Translations under genes and position numbers: made by a program
The notes under the pieces: model-generated
Seen by the model: only the letters and a program-made list of their open reading frames with translations
Told to the model about the DNA's origin: nothing
Databases searched by the model: none
Origin: an uncultured Prevotellaceae bacterium
GTDB lineage: Bacteria; Bacteroidota; Bacteroidia; Bacteroidales; Bacteroidaceae
Length of the DNA: 64,000 nt
Direction of reading: 5' to 3'
Assembly (NCBI GenBank): GCA_946407895.1
Contig: CAMJQA010000007.1
Coordinates: 1-64,000, forward strand
Part shown: positions 40,618-49,963 of the stretch, piece after piece
Position numbering within the stretch: position 1 is the stretch's first letter
Layout: each line of letters starts with the position of its first letter

Positions 40618-41261
40618 TGAAAGAGATTGTACTTGACAGGATTCTGCCCTGCGTGTTCGCCGGGCGAGAGGATATTTCGGGCGATATCTGGCATCAGAAG
40701 GTGGTGCTGGAGAGAGGTCGTGTCTTCCTGGTGGAGGCGGCCAGCGGTACGGGTAAGAGTTCGCTGTGTGGTTTCCTGATGGGTTACCGGCGCGACTATG
40801 AGGGGTCCATTCTTTATGACGGGCGCGACGTGCGCACTTTCAGAACGGACGAGTGGGTGGAAATGCGGCGCAGCCACCTGAGCCTGCTCTTCCAGGAACT
40901 GAGGCTATTCCCCGAACTGACGGCTATGGAGAATGTGGAGATTAAGAACCAGCTGACTCACCACAAGACAAAGCAACGGATAAGGGAGTGGTTTGATGCC
41001 CTGGGACTGGCTGACAAGATGGATGCCAGGGTGGGGCAGATGAGCTTCGGACAGCAGCAGCGCGTGGCGATGATAAGGGCGCTGGTGCAACCGTTTGACT
41101 TCCTGATGGCCGACGAGCCGGTGAGTCACCTCGACGAACGGAATGCCGACGCAATGAGAGATATTATGATGGAGGAGGTGCGCCGACAGGGCGCCGGAGT
41201 AGTGATAACCAGCATAGGACGCCGGATGGACCTGTGCTATGACCAGACGTTCTGCCTATGA
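40617..41261 (+). CDS. ABC transporter ATP-binding protein (LolD/FtsE/MacB type) with altered motifs
   Basis: 214 residues starting with GTG (no usable ATG before the P-loop). Walker A is EAASGTGKSS, where the first glycine is replaced; the signature is MSFGQQQRVAMIRAL; Walker B is FLMADEPVSHLD. The H-loop histidine is absent: the segment reads VVITSIGRRM instead of the usual ATHD. It is fused by a 4-bp overlap to the permease gene. A role in lipoprotein, peptidoglycan-hydrolase or toxin handling is likely for the family; the exact role is unknown. Confidence 0.85.
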   Translation: MKEIVLDRILPCVFAGREDISGDIWHQKVVLERGRVFLVEAASGTGKSSLCGFLMGYRRDYEGSILYDGRDVRTFRTDEWVEMRRSHLSLLFQELRLFPELTAMENVEIKNQLTHHKTKQRIREWFDALGLADKMDARVGQMSFGQQQRVAMIRALVQPFDFLMADEPVSHLDERNADAMRDIMMEEVRRQGAGVVITSIGRRMDLCYDQTFCL

Positions 41262-42448
41262 GACTGCTTTGGAAACTGCTGCGCCGCCACGTCAGTCCTG
41301 CCCAGTTGGGCGGCTTCTTTGCGGCTAACCTGCTGGGCATGCTCATTGTGCTGCTCAGCTTCCAGTTCTATCGCGATGTACGCCCCCTCTTCGGCCGGGA
41401 GGACGGTTTCCTGAAGGCTGACTATCTGATTCTGAGCAAGCGCATCTCGGCTACGGGCCTTTGGGGCGAAACGAGCGGCTTCTCGGCCCAGGAGATCGAC
41501 GACCTGCAGCGCCAGCCTTTCTGCCGCCGCGTAGGTGCCTTCACGGCCAGCCAGTATCGTGTGTCGTGCAGCCTGGGCTTGCAGGGCATTGCATCGTTTG
41601 GCACGGAGATGTTCTTTGAGAGTGTGCCCGATGACTTCGTCGATGTAGATCTTTCGCGATGGACGTTTAACGAGTCCGATCCTATGGTGCCCATCATACT
41701 GCCCCGCTCGTACCTGGCCATCTATAACTTCGGCTTTGCGCAGAGCCAGTCGCTGCCGAAGCTCAGCGAGGGCGTGGTGGGTATGATTGACCTGGGCATT
41801 CAGCTGCGCGGCGCCGGACGCGAAGAGCGGCTGAAGGGCCGCGTGATAGGCTTCAGCAGCAGGCTGAACACGATTCTGGTGCCCGAGAACTTCATCCGCT
41901 GGAGCAACGAGCGGTTTGCGCCGGGGAGCGACAATACGCCCAGCCGCCTGATTGTGGAGGTGGGCAACCCGGCCGACGATGCCATTGTAAGCTATATGGA
42001 CGAGCACGGCTATGAGCTGGAGGACGACAAGCTCGATGCCGGGCGCACCACCTACTTCCTGCGCATTGTGGCGGGCATTGTGATGGCTGTGGGCCTGCTC
42101 ATCAGCCTGCTCTCGTTCTACATATTGATGCTGAGCATCTACCTGCTCGTGCAGAAGAATGCCCAGAAGCTGCATAACCTGCTGCTCATAGGCTACAGCC
42201 CGGCCCGGGTGGCGCGCCCCTACCAGCTGCTCACCATAGGGGCCAACGCCCTGGTGCTGATAATGGCCCTTGCGGGCCTGTGCATCCTGCGCCATTATTA
42301 TATGGAGCGCCTGTGGGCGATGTTCCCCCAGATGCCCGACGGTTCGCTCTGGCCGTCTGTAGTGCTGGGGCTGGCGCTCTTTGCGGTGGTGGTAATGGTG
42401 AATGTGGTGGTTGTTTATAGAAGAGTAATGAAAATATGGAACAGCTAA
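41258..42448 (+). CDS. FtsX/LolE-type ABC transporter permease
   Basis: 396 residues. One N-terminal membrane helix (FFAANLLGMLIVLLSFQFY) is followed by about 230 residues of extracytoplasmic domain and three C-terminal helices (IVAGIVMAVGLLISLLSFYIL, LTIGANALVLIMALAGL, VVLGLALFAVVVMVNVVVV), the mechanotransducer topology of FtsX, LolC/E and MacB. It overlaps the next gene by 13 bp, tying it to the cell-wall-recycling fusion protein, which makes a role in peptidoglycan or lipoprotein physiology attractive. Confidence 0.85.
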   Translation: MRLLWKLLRRHVSPAQLGGFFAANLLGMLIVLLSFQFYRDVRPLFGREDGFLKADYLILSKRISATGLWGETSGFSAQEIDDLQRQPFCRRVGAFTASQYRVSCSLGLQGIASFGTEMFFESVPDDFVDVDLSRWTFNESDPMVPIILPRSYLAIYNFGFAQSQSLPKLSEGVVGMIDLGIQLRGAGREERLKGRVIGFSSRLNTILVPENFIRWSNERFAPGSDNTPSRLIVEVGNPADDAIVSYMDEHGYELEDDKLDAGRTTYFLRIVAGIVMAVGLLISLLSFYILMLSIYLLVQKNAQKLHNLLLIGYSPARVARPYQLLTIGANALVLIMALAGLCILRHYYMERLWAMFPQMPDGSLWPSVVLGLALFAVVVMVNVVVVYRRVMKIWNS

Positions 42449-44715
42449 AGCGACTATATACAGAACGGACCGGTATGGAGGCCGTTTCCTGTGAGGAGCT
42501 GCCCGGCTCGGGCAGCGACCGCAAGTATTACCGGCTGCGCGGCAGCGACGGCACTTCGCTCATAGGCGTTGTCGGTACGAGTCGCGACGAGAACCACGCC
42601 TTCTGCTACCTGGCAGAGCATTTCTCGAAGCGCCTGCTGCCCGTGCCCTCTATCATGGCCCAGAGTGCCGACGGCCTGCGCTACCTGCAGACCGACCTGG
42701 GCGACCAGACGCTCTTTCAGGCCCTGAAGGGAGGACGCGATGCTGGCGGACGATATACGCAGAAGGAGCGCACCCTGCTGCGGCGCACCATTGCCGTGCT
42801 GCCGGCTATTCAGGTGAAGGGGGCACAGGGACTCGACTTCAGCCATTGCTATCCGCAGGAGTCGCTCGACGAGACGAATGTGCTCTTCGACCTGAACTAC
42901 TTCAAATACTGCTTCCTGAAGGCTACGGGACTCGACTTCCACGAGCTGAAGCTGGAGGCCACCTTCCAGCTGATGGCGCGCGATATCGTCTCACTGCCCG
43001 GCGAAGCATTCATGTATCGCGACTTCCAGGCCCGAAACGTCATGCTCGACCAGCAGGGCAACCCCTGGTTCATCGACTTCCAGGGCGGGCGCAGAGGCCC
43101 CTTGCAGTATGACGTGGCCAGCTTCCTGTGGCAGGCATCGGCGCGTTACTCGAAGAGCCTCAGGCAGGAACTCATAAAGGTCTATATAGACAACCTGAAG
43201 CAATATACCGAGGTAAACGAGAAGCGTTTCCGCGAAGGGCTTCGCATCTGCGTGCTCTTCCGCCTGCTGCAAGTGCTGGGCGCATACGGCTTCAGGGGCT
43301 ACTTCGAGCGCAAGAAGCACTTCCTGGAGAGCATTCCGCCCGCTATGCAGAACCTGCGCGACCTGCTTGCCGAGGGAGGCTGCCCCTATCCCTACCTGCG
43401 CGACCTGCTGAACGAACTGGTTGAGTTGCCTCAGTTTGCGCCCGAACCCGAACGCCCCGTAAAACGGGCAGACGGCTATAAGACGACGGAGAATAATCCA
43501 TACAATGCCCATGTGTCGGACGGTCCGGCCACATTCAGTAAGTACGACGGCCAGGGCCCGCTGGTTGTGAAGGTGTTCAGCTTCTCATACCGCAAGGGCA
43601 TTCCCGAGGACGAGAGCGGAAACGGCGGCGGCTATGTGTTCGACTGCCGTAGCACGCACAACCCAGGACGATACGAGCCCTATAAGAAACTGACAGGACT
43701 TGACGAACCCGTCATCCGCTTTCTGGAGGATGACGGTGAGATACTGACCTTCCTGGAGAGCGTCTACCGGCTGGCCGACGCCCATGTGCAGCGATACATT
43801 CAGCGTGGCTTCACCAGCCTGATGTTCTGTTTTGGCTGCACAGGTGGCCAGCACCGCAGCGTGTATAGCGCGCAGCACCTGGCCCTGCATATTCACGAGA
43901 AGTTTGGTGTGGAGGTGCAGATATGCCATCGCGAACAGGGCATTAAACAGACGCTGACGGCCCTGCCGCCAGCCCGGGCCATGATTTTCGCCGCCGGCCT
44001 TGGCACCCGGCTGAAACCGCTCACCGACAGTATGCCCAAAGCCCTCGTTCCGGTTGGTGGCAAGCCCCTGCTGCAGCATCTGCTGGAGAAGCTGAAGGCT
44101 GCCGGCTTCCGCGATGCAGTTATCAACGTACACCACTTTGCCGACATGATTGAGGACTGGTGCTCGCAGAATCCGATGGGCGTGAACGTATATTTCTCCG
44201 ACGAACGACAGGAACTGCTGGAGACGGGAGGCGGCATCAAACATGCAGCGCCCCTGCTGCGCGATGCTCGCGACGGCTTCCTGATTCATAACGTAGATAT
44301 ACTGAGCAACGTAGATTTGCAAGCCTTCATGGAATATGGCCGCGGACGTGCTGCTACACTGCTCGTGAGCGAGCGACAGACGCAGCGCTACCTGCTCTTC
44401 GACGATGATATGCGGCTGGTGGGCTGGACGAATACCGAAACAGGCGAGGTGCGAAGTCCGTATCCGCATCTTGATGCCTCGCGCTACCGGCGGCTGGCCT
44501 TTGCCGGCATACATCAGATGTCGCCGTCGCTCTTCCGCTATTTTCAGGAGTGGGGCGACCGCTTCAGCATCATTGATTTTTACTTAGGCATCTGCGACCG
44601 CGAAGCTATCAGCGGATATGTTCAGCCCGGCCTCAGGCTGTTGGACATAGGAAAGCAGGATACGTTGCAGAAGGCTGAAGACTTCCTGAACACCTTAAAT
44701 CAAAAAGCTCCATGA
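42436..44715 (+). CDS. AmgK - RapZ C-domain - MurU-like trifunctional fusion
   Basis: 759 residues in three parts. Residues 1 to about 335 are an aminoglycoside-phosphotransferase fold like the anomeric sugar kinase AmgK (GSGSDRKYYRL, FMYRDFQARNVML, WFIDFQGG). About 370-510 match the RapZ C-terminal domain (KVFSFSYRKG, FDCRSTHNPG, FGCTGGQHRSVYSA). From Met516 a nucleotidyltransferase follows (MIFAAGLGTRLKPLTDSMPK, HNVDILSNVDL) like the MurNAc-1-P uridylyltransferase MurU. AmgK and MurU convert recycled MurNAc to UDP-MurNAc in Pseudomonas; here kinase and uridylyltransferase would be one chain with a possible amino-sugar sensor between. Overlaps the permease gene by 13 bp. Confidence 0.85.
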   Translation: MEQLKRLYTERTGMEAVSCEELPGSGSDRKYYRLRGSDGTSLIGVVGTSRDENHAFCYLAEHFSKRLLPVPSIMAQSADGLRYLQTDLGDQTLFQALKGGRDAGGRYTQKERTLLRRTIAVLPAIQVKGAQGLDFSHCYPQESLDETNVLFDLNYFKYCFLKATGLDFHELKLEATFQLMARDIVSLPGEAFMYRDFQARNVMLDQQGNPWFIDFQGGRRGPLQYDVASFLWQASARYSKSLRQELIKVYIDNLKQYTEVNEKRFREGLRICVLFRLLQVLGAYGFRGYFERKKHFLESIPPAMQNLRDLLAEGGCPYPYLRDLLNELVELPQFAPEPERPVKRADGYKTTENNPYNAHVSDGPATFSKYDGQGPLVVKVFSFSYRKGIPEDESGNGGGYVFDCRSTHNPGRYEPYKKLTGLDEPVIRFLEDDGEILTFLESVYRLADAHVQRYIQRGFTSLMFCFGCTGGQHRSVYSAQHLALHIHEKFGVEVQICHREQGIKQTLTALPPARAMIFAAGLGTRLKPLTDSMPKALVPVGGKPLLQHLLEKLKAAGFRDAVINVHHFADMIEDWCSQNPMGVNVYFSDERQELLETGGGIKHAAPLLRDARDGFLIHNVDILSNVDLQAFMEYGRGRAATLLVSERQTQRYLLFDDDMRLVGWTNTETGEVRSPYPHLDASRYRRLAFAGIHQMSPSLFRYFQEWGDRFSIIDFYLGICDREAISGYVQPGLRLLDIGKQDTLQKAEDFLNTLNQKAP

Positions 44716-44721
44716 TTTTCC

Positions 44722-47700
44722 ATGCAGATACAAGAAATACAAAAGGCCTATAGCCGCCATCCTCAGATAAAGGCTTTGGGCCGTTGCCTTGAGGACGAGA
44801 CGAAGCGCAGCATCTCGGTCTGTGGCTTGCAGGGCAGTGCTGCGTCACTGGTCTTCTCCTCGCTCCCCCTTGCTGCACCGCAGGCGATGAACCGGCCCTA
44901 CGTCTTTATCCTGGACGATGAGGAGCAAGCCGGCTATTTTTACCACGATTTGGTTCAGGTGCTGGGCGACGAGGATGTGCTCTTCTTTCCCAGCAGTTTC
45001 AAGCGAGCCGTGAAGTATGGCCAGCGAGATGCCGGAAACGAAATCATGCGCACCGAGGTGCTAAGCCGGCTCAGCTCGGGGCAGTTGCCGGTGTATGTAG
45101 TGACGCACCCTCAGGCTATGTCAGAACTTGTAGTCACTCGTGAAGACCTGGGCCAGCAGACGCTTGGCGTCAATGTGGGCGAAATGGTGGACATGAGCTT
45201 TGTGGAGGAAGTACTCGTAGGCTTCGGATTCAAGCGTGTAGATTACGTCTATGAGCCTGGGCAGTTTGCCGTGCGAGGCAGTATAATAGACGTATGGTCT
45301 TTCTCGTGTGACAGTCCCTACCGTCTGGATTTCTTTGGCGACCAGATAGACAGCATTCGCACCTTCAGCGTGGAAACCCAGCTGAGCCAGGAACGTCAGC
45401 AGTCGGTGAGCATAGTACCCGAACTGTCTGGGCTGCAGGAACGCAGAGAATCGTTTCTACGCTTCCTGCCAAATGAAACGATACTTGTAATGCGCGACCC
45501 TGCCTTTGTATGCGAGGTGGTAGAGCAGACCTGGCATGATGGATTCAGCCAGCAGGCCAAAGCAGTAGAGCAGGCCGTAAGCGAGATGGAGGAAGCCGAG
45601 CAGCGCGAGAAGCTGCAGAGCGAGCTACTGCTTGTACGGCCCACAGACTTTCAGCAGGGGATTCTCGACTTCCGCCGCATTGAACTTGTAACCGGCGAGC
45701 AGAAAGAGAAGGGCAGCTCCGTCGTCAGCTTCCATACGCATCCCCAGCCCATCTTTCACAAGAACTTCGAGATGGTCTTCCGCTTCTTCAACGACTATAT
45801 GGATCAGGGGTATGATATCTTCATCCTGGCCGACAGCGTTAAACAGACTGACCGCCTGGAGAGTATCTTCCACGACCAACAGACAGGCATCAGGTTTACA
45901 CCCGTTGAGCACACACTGCATGCCGGATTTATTGATGACGACCGCCGGATATGCTACTTTACCGACCACCAGATATTCGACCGCTTCCATAAATACAACC
46001 TGAAGAGCGAGCGTACACGAGGCGGCAAGGTGGCCCTTACGCTGAAGGAACTGCAACAGTTTGAAATTGGCGACTATGTAGTACACATTGATCACGGTGT
46101 GGGCCGGTTCGGCGGACTGGTTACCATTCCGCAGGGCGGACAGATGCAAGAGGTCATAAAGATAATCTTTCAGCACGACGACGTTGTATTCGTAAGCATA
46201 CATTCGCTCCATAAGGTGTCGAAGTACAAGGGCCGCGAGGGTGAGCCGCCCAAAATAAGCAGGCTGGGTACAGGGGCCTGGGAGCGAATGAAGGAGCGCA
46301 CGAAGAACAAAATCAAGGACATCGCGCGCGACCTTATTAAATTATATAGTCGCCGTCGGCAGGAGAAAGGCTTTGCCTTCAGCGCCGATAGTTTTATGCA
46401 GCACGAACTGGAGGCCAGTTTCCTTTATGAGGATACGCCCGACCAGCTGAAGGCCACAAACGACGTGAAGGCCGACATGGAGAAAGACCGTCCGATGGAC
46501 CGGCTGGTATGTGGAGATGTAGGCTTTGGCAAGACGGAAGTTGCAATAAGAGCAGCCTTTAAGGCGTGTGTCGACAACAAGCAGGTGGCCGTTCTGGTGC
46601 CCACAACAGTGTTGGCTTATCAGCACTATCGCACCTTCACAGACCGCCTGGCCGGTATGCCCGTTCGCGTTGAATATCTGACCCGTGCCCGATCGGCTGC
46701 TAAGTCGCATGAGATACTGGAAGACCTGAAAGCTGGAAAGATAAACATCATCGTGGGTACTCATAAGCTCATTGGGAAGAACGTGAAGTTCAAAGACCTT
46801 GGCCTGCTCATCATTGACGAAGAGCAAAAGTTCGGCGTCAGCACCAAGGAGAAGCTACGGCAGATGAAGACCAACGTAGATACCCTGACGCTGACTGCCA
46901 CGCCTATTCCGCGTACCCTGCAGTTTAGCCTGATGGGAGCACGCGACCTCAGTGTCATCCAAACACCTCCGCCTAACCGCTATCCCATACAGACGCAACT
47001 TTGCCCCTTCAGCGGAGAGCTAATAGCTGAAGCTATCAACTTCGAGATGAGCCGCAACGGTCAGGTCTTCTTCGTAAACAACCGCATCAGCAACTTGCCC
47101 GAACTGGAGGCTATGATACATAAATATGTACCCGATGCCCGAGTGGCTGTAGGGCATGGACAGATGCCCCCGGAACAGCTGGAACAGATTATGCTGGATT
47201 TTGCCAACTATGACTACGATGTTCTGCTTTCCACAACGATAATCGAGAGCGGGTTGGACATTCCCAATGCCAATACCATCATCATTAATGCTGCTCAGAA
47301 CTTCGGACTGAGTGACCTGCACCAGATGCGTGGCAGGGTAGGGCGCTCCAACGTGAAGGCGTTCTGCTATCTTATCACTCCGCCTATGAGTGCCCTGAAT
47401 ATTGATGCGCGCCGCCGCCTTCAGGCAATTGAGAACTTTTCTGACCTGGGCAGCGGCATTCACCTGGCAATGCAGGACTTGGATATTCGCGGTGCTGGTA
47501 ATCTGCTTGGGGCTGAGCAGAGCGGCTTTATTGCTGACCTCGGGTATGAGACTTACCAGAAGATTCTCTCCCAAGCCGTGCAGGAACTGCGTAACGATGA
47601 ATTTAAGGAACTATATGCTCAGGAAGTTGCAGCCGGAAATATTGTGGAAGGCTCAGACTTCGTAGATGAGTGTGTGATGGAGTCGGACATACCCATGTCC

Positions 47701-48135
47701 TTCAGCGAGGAATATGTGCCCACGAGCAGTGAACGAATGCTTCTTTACCGCGAACTGGACGGACTGGAGAGCGACGATGCCGTACAGCAGTTCCGCCAGC
47801 GTATGATAGACCGCTTTGGCCCTATTCCGGAAGATGGTGAGGAACTTATAAGAGTCGTAACCCTGCGGCGGTTAGGAAAATATTTCGGTGCAGAGCGTGT
47901 CGTACTGAAGAACCATCGCATGAGGCTCTTTTTCGTTTCAGACGCAGAAAGCCCATTCTATCAGAGCACGGCCTTTGGCCAACTAATCTCTTTTGCTGCC
48001 ACAAATGCCCATCGATGCCGTCTCGAAGAGCAGAATGGACGTCGCAGTTTGCTTGTTAATGAGATAAATAGCGTTAAACAGGCTGTTGAATTATTGCGGC
48101 AGATGAGCGAAACGGTTGTTAACGATGTGAAATAA
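44722..48135 (+). CDS. mfd: transcription-repair coupling factor Mfd
   Basis: 1137 residues, normal Mfd size. UvrB-homology domains at the N-terminus ([17 protein letters not shown]), the RNA-polymerase-interacting CarD-like domain near 440-500 ([18 protein letters not shown]), then the translocase with Walker [10 protein letters not shown] (about 598-606), DEEQKFGV (about 698) and [13 protein letters not shown], and a C-terminal TRCF domain. It removes stalled polymerase and recruits UvrA. It starts 6 bp after the fusion gene, so it is probably transcribed from the same upstream promoter. Confidence 0.97.
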   Translation: MQIQEIQKAYSRHPQIKALGRCLEDETKRSISVCGLQGSAASLVFSSLPLAAPQAMNRPYVFILDDEEQAGYFYHDLVQVLGDEDVLFFPSSFKRAVKYGQRDAGNEIMRTEVLSRLSSGQLPVYVVTHPQAMSELVVTREDLGQQTLGVNVGEMVDMSFVEEVLVGFGFKRVDYVYEPGQFAVRGSIIDVWSFSCDSPYRLDFFGDQIDSIRTFSVETQLSQERQQSVSIVPELSGLQERRESFLRFLPNETILVMRDPAFVCEVVEQTWHDGFSQQAKAVEQAVSEMEEAEQREKLQSELLLVRPTDFQQGILDFRRIELVTGEQKEKGSSVVSFHTHPQPIFHKNFEMVFRFFNDYMDQGYDIFILADSVKQTDRLESIFHDQQTGIRFTPVEHTLHAGFIDDDRRICYFTDHQIFDRFHKYNLKSERTRGGKVALTLKELQQFEIGDYVVHIDHGVGRFGGLVTIPQGGQMQEVIKIIFQHDDVVFVSIHSLHKVSKYKGREGEPPKISRLGTGAWERMKERTKNKIKDIARDLIKLYSRRRQEKGFAFSADSFMQHELEASFLYEDTPDQLKATNDVKADMEKDRPMDRLVCGDVGFGKTEVAIRAAFKACVDNKQVAVLVPTTVLAYQHYRTFTDRLAGMPVRVEYLTRARSAAKSHEILEDLKAGKINIIVGTHKLIGKNVKFKDLGLLIIDEEQKFGVSTKEKLRQMKTNVDTLTLTATPIPRTLQFSLMGARDLSVIQTPPPNRYPIQTQLCPFSGELIAEAINFEMSRNGQVFFVNNRISNLPELEAMIHKYVPDARVAVGHGQMPPEQLEQIMLDFANYDYDVLLSTTIIESGLDIPNANTIIINAAQNFGLSDLHQMRGRVGRSNVKAFCYLITPPMSALNIDARRRLQAIENFSDLGSGIHLAMQDLDIRGAGNLLGAEQSGFIADLGYETYQKILSQAVQELRNDEFKELYAQEVAAGNIVEGSDFVDECVMESDIPMSFSEEYVPTSSERMLLYRELDGLESDDAVQQFRQRMIDRFGPIPEDGEELIRVVTLRRLGKYFGAERVVLKNHRMRLFFVSDAESPFYQSTAFGQLISFAATNAHRCRLEEQNGRRSLLVNEINSVKQAVELLRQMSETVVNDVK

Positions 48136-48232
48136 TGAAAGATGATGATGGTTGCAATTGATAAAAATCAATTAATGAAGAGGACACTCAGTAAAACGCT
48201 GAAATCTTTATCCTTATTACATTAAAAAGTGC

Positions 48233-48240
48233 TATATTTG
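48233..48240 (+). promoter_or_regulatory. promoter -7 box of the glycogen operon
   Basis: TATATTTG followed by CAC, 19 bp upstream of the ATG at 48259. This excludes the in-frame start at 48229. Confidence 0.7.
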
Positions 48241-48258
48241 CACACAAAATATCAGTCA

Positions 48259-49914
48259 ATGAAGAAAAGTCATTTAGTCCCCGATGCTGTTTTTGAAATA
48301 AGTTGGGAGGTTTGTAACAAAGTTGGGGGAATATATACCGTGCTTTCTACGCATGCTCAGGCGTTGCAAAAATGCGTAAACGAAAAGCTGATTTTCATTG
48401 GTCCGGACATAACTCGAGGAGAGGCTAATCCTCTTTTCCTTGAGGATAAACGTCTATGGCATGAGTGGAAGGCTACTGCAGGACAAGAAGGATTGCATGT
48501 AAGGGTAGGGCGCTGGAATATTCCGGGTAAGCCTTATGTGATATTAGTGGATTTCTCGTCACTCTTTTCCAGGAAGAATGAAATATATGCCTGGGCCTGG
48601 GAACACTTTAAGGTGGACAGCCTTCATGCCTATGGTGATTATGATGAGTCGAGCATGTTCTCATGGGCCTCTGCAATGGTGGCAGAAAGTTTTTATCGAC
48701 ATTATTATGCAGGGAAAGGAAAACGAGTAATCTATCATGCACATGAATGGATGGCGTGCCTTGGCGCACTCTATATCAGAGCAAATATGCCAGAAATGGC
48801 AACGGTCTTCACCACCCATGCTACAAGTATCGGCCGCAGTATTGCCGGCAACGGAAAACCCCTATATGAATATCTGTGGGCATACAATGGCTTTCAGATG
48901 GCCGAGGAGCTGAATATGCAGTCGAAGCACAGCGTGGAGCGCCAGGCCGCTCATAATGTAGATTGCTTTACGACGGTGAGTGATGTGACAGCCCGTGAAT
49001 GTGAGGAGCTGTTGGACAAACGTCCTGACGCAGTTCTGATGAACGGTTTTGAATTGGACTTTGTACCCAAGGGCCATGATTTTACAATACATCGTTCCAA
49101 GGCGAGGAAGCGTATCTTCGATGTGGCCAATGCATTAACGGGAGTTGACTATCCTGATGACACGCTTATCGTTTCCACCAGTGGGCGATATGAATTCAGG
49201 AATAAGGGAATTGATCTGTTCTTGGAGTCGATGATAAGAATGCTTTACCATTCTCGTCCCGCTCGCCAGATACTGGCTCTCGTGCAAGTGCCTGGCTGGG
49301 TGGCGTGTCATAGACAGGATTTGGCAGACCGCCTTGCGGTTGGTGGGAGTTATGATACTCCACTGTCAGACCCCGTCATCACACATTGGTTGCACAATGC
49401 GGGTGAGGACAGGGTTTTAACCCGTCTGCATGATGCAGGTATCCAGAACCGAGCAGGAGACAGGATACACATCATCTTTGTCCCGTGTTATCTTGATGGG
49501 CAGGACGGCATCTTCCAGACATCGTACTATGACCTACTCATAGGTGAGGATATTGCAGCCTATCCCTCTTATTATGAACCGTGGGGATATACACCGCTTG
49601 AGGCCGCAGCATTTCATATACCATGCGTAACGACCTCCCTGTCTGGTTTCGGAGGATGGGCCAGTTCATTGCAGCCTCCCGTTTGCAGGCTGGAAGATGG
49701 AGTAGAGGTTATCCGTCGCACAGACTATAATGCTGATGAAGTGATTGATTGCCTGTCTGACGTTGTCCTGCGCTGCTCTGAAATGAGTGCAGAGGATATG
49801 ATGAAATGCCGCAAGAAAGCCTCTCGCCTGGCTGCCAAGGCTCAATGGAAGTACTTTATAAGTTATTATATGAAGGCTTATGAAATTGCTTTGGCAAAGA
49901 GCGTTACCCGATGA
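48259..49914 (+). CDS. glgA: glycogen synthase (GT3-like)
   Basis: About 551 residues. The first motif ISWEVCNKVGGIYTVLSTHA is the GT3-type synthase start with the Lys-Val-Gly-Gly loop, and YHAHEWMACLGALY, VFTTHATSIGRS, STSGRYEFRNKGIDLFLES and YEPWGYTPLEAAAFHIPCV follow. GT3 enzymes use UDP-glucose, so no ADP-glucose pyrophosphorylase is needed, and none is seen nearby. Forms an operon with the phosphorylase 49 bp downstream. Confidence 0.93.
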   Translation: MKKSHLVPDAVFEISWEVCNKVGGIYTVLSTHAQALQKCVNEKLIFIGPDITRGEANPLFLEDKRLWHEWKATAGQEGLHVRVGRWNIPGKPYVILVDFSSLFSRKNEIYAWAWEHFKVDSLHAYGDYDESSMFSWASAMVAESFYRHYYAGKGKRVIYHAHEWMACLGALYIRANMPEMATVFTTHATSIGRSIAGNGKPLYEYLWAYNGFQMAEELNMQSKHSVERQAAHNVDCFTTVSDVTARECEELLDKRPDAVLMNGFELDFVPKGHDFTIHRSKARKRIFDVANALTGVDYPDDTLIVSTSGRYEFRNKGIDLFLESMIRMLYHSRPARQILALVQVPGWVACHRQDLADRLAVGGSYDTPLSDPVITHWLHNAGEDRVLTRLHDAGIQNRAGDRIHIIFVPCYLDGQDGIFQTSYYDLLIGEDIAAYPSYYEPWGYTPLEAAAFHIPCVTTSLSGFGGWASSLQPPVCRLEDGVEVIRRTDYNADEVIDCLSDVVLRCSEMSAEDMMKCRKKASRLAAKAQWKYFISYYMKAYEIALAKSVTR

Positions 49915-49963
49915 CAGAAATCGTTTATGTAAATTAATATAATTGTTTTATAAATAGATATTT

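Noticed and set aside
48229-48258. ten extra N-terminal residues of glycogen synthase
   Set aside because: The codons overlap the TATATTTG promoter box and are upstream of the expected transcription start.
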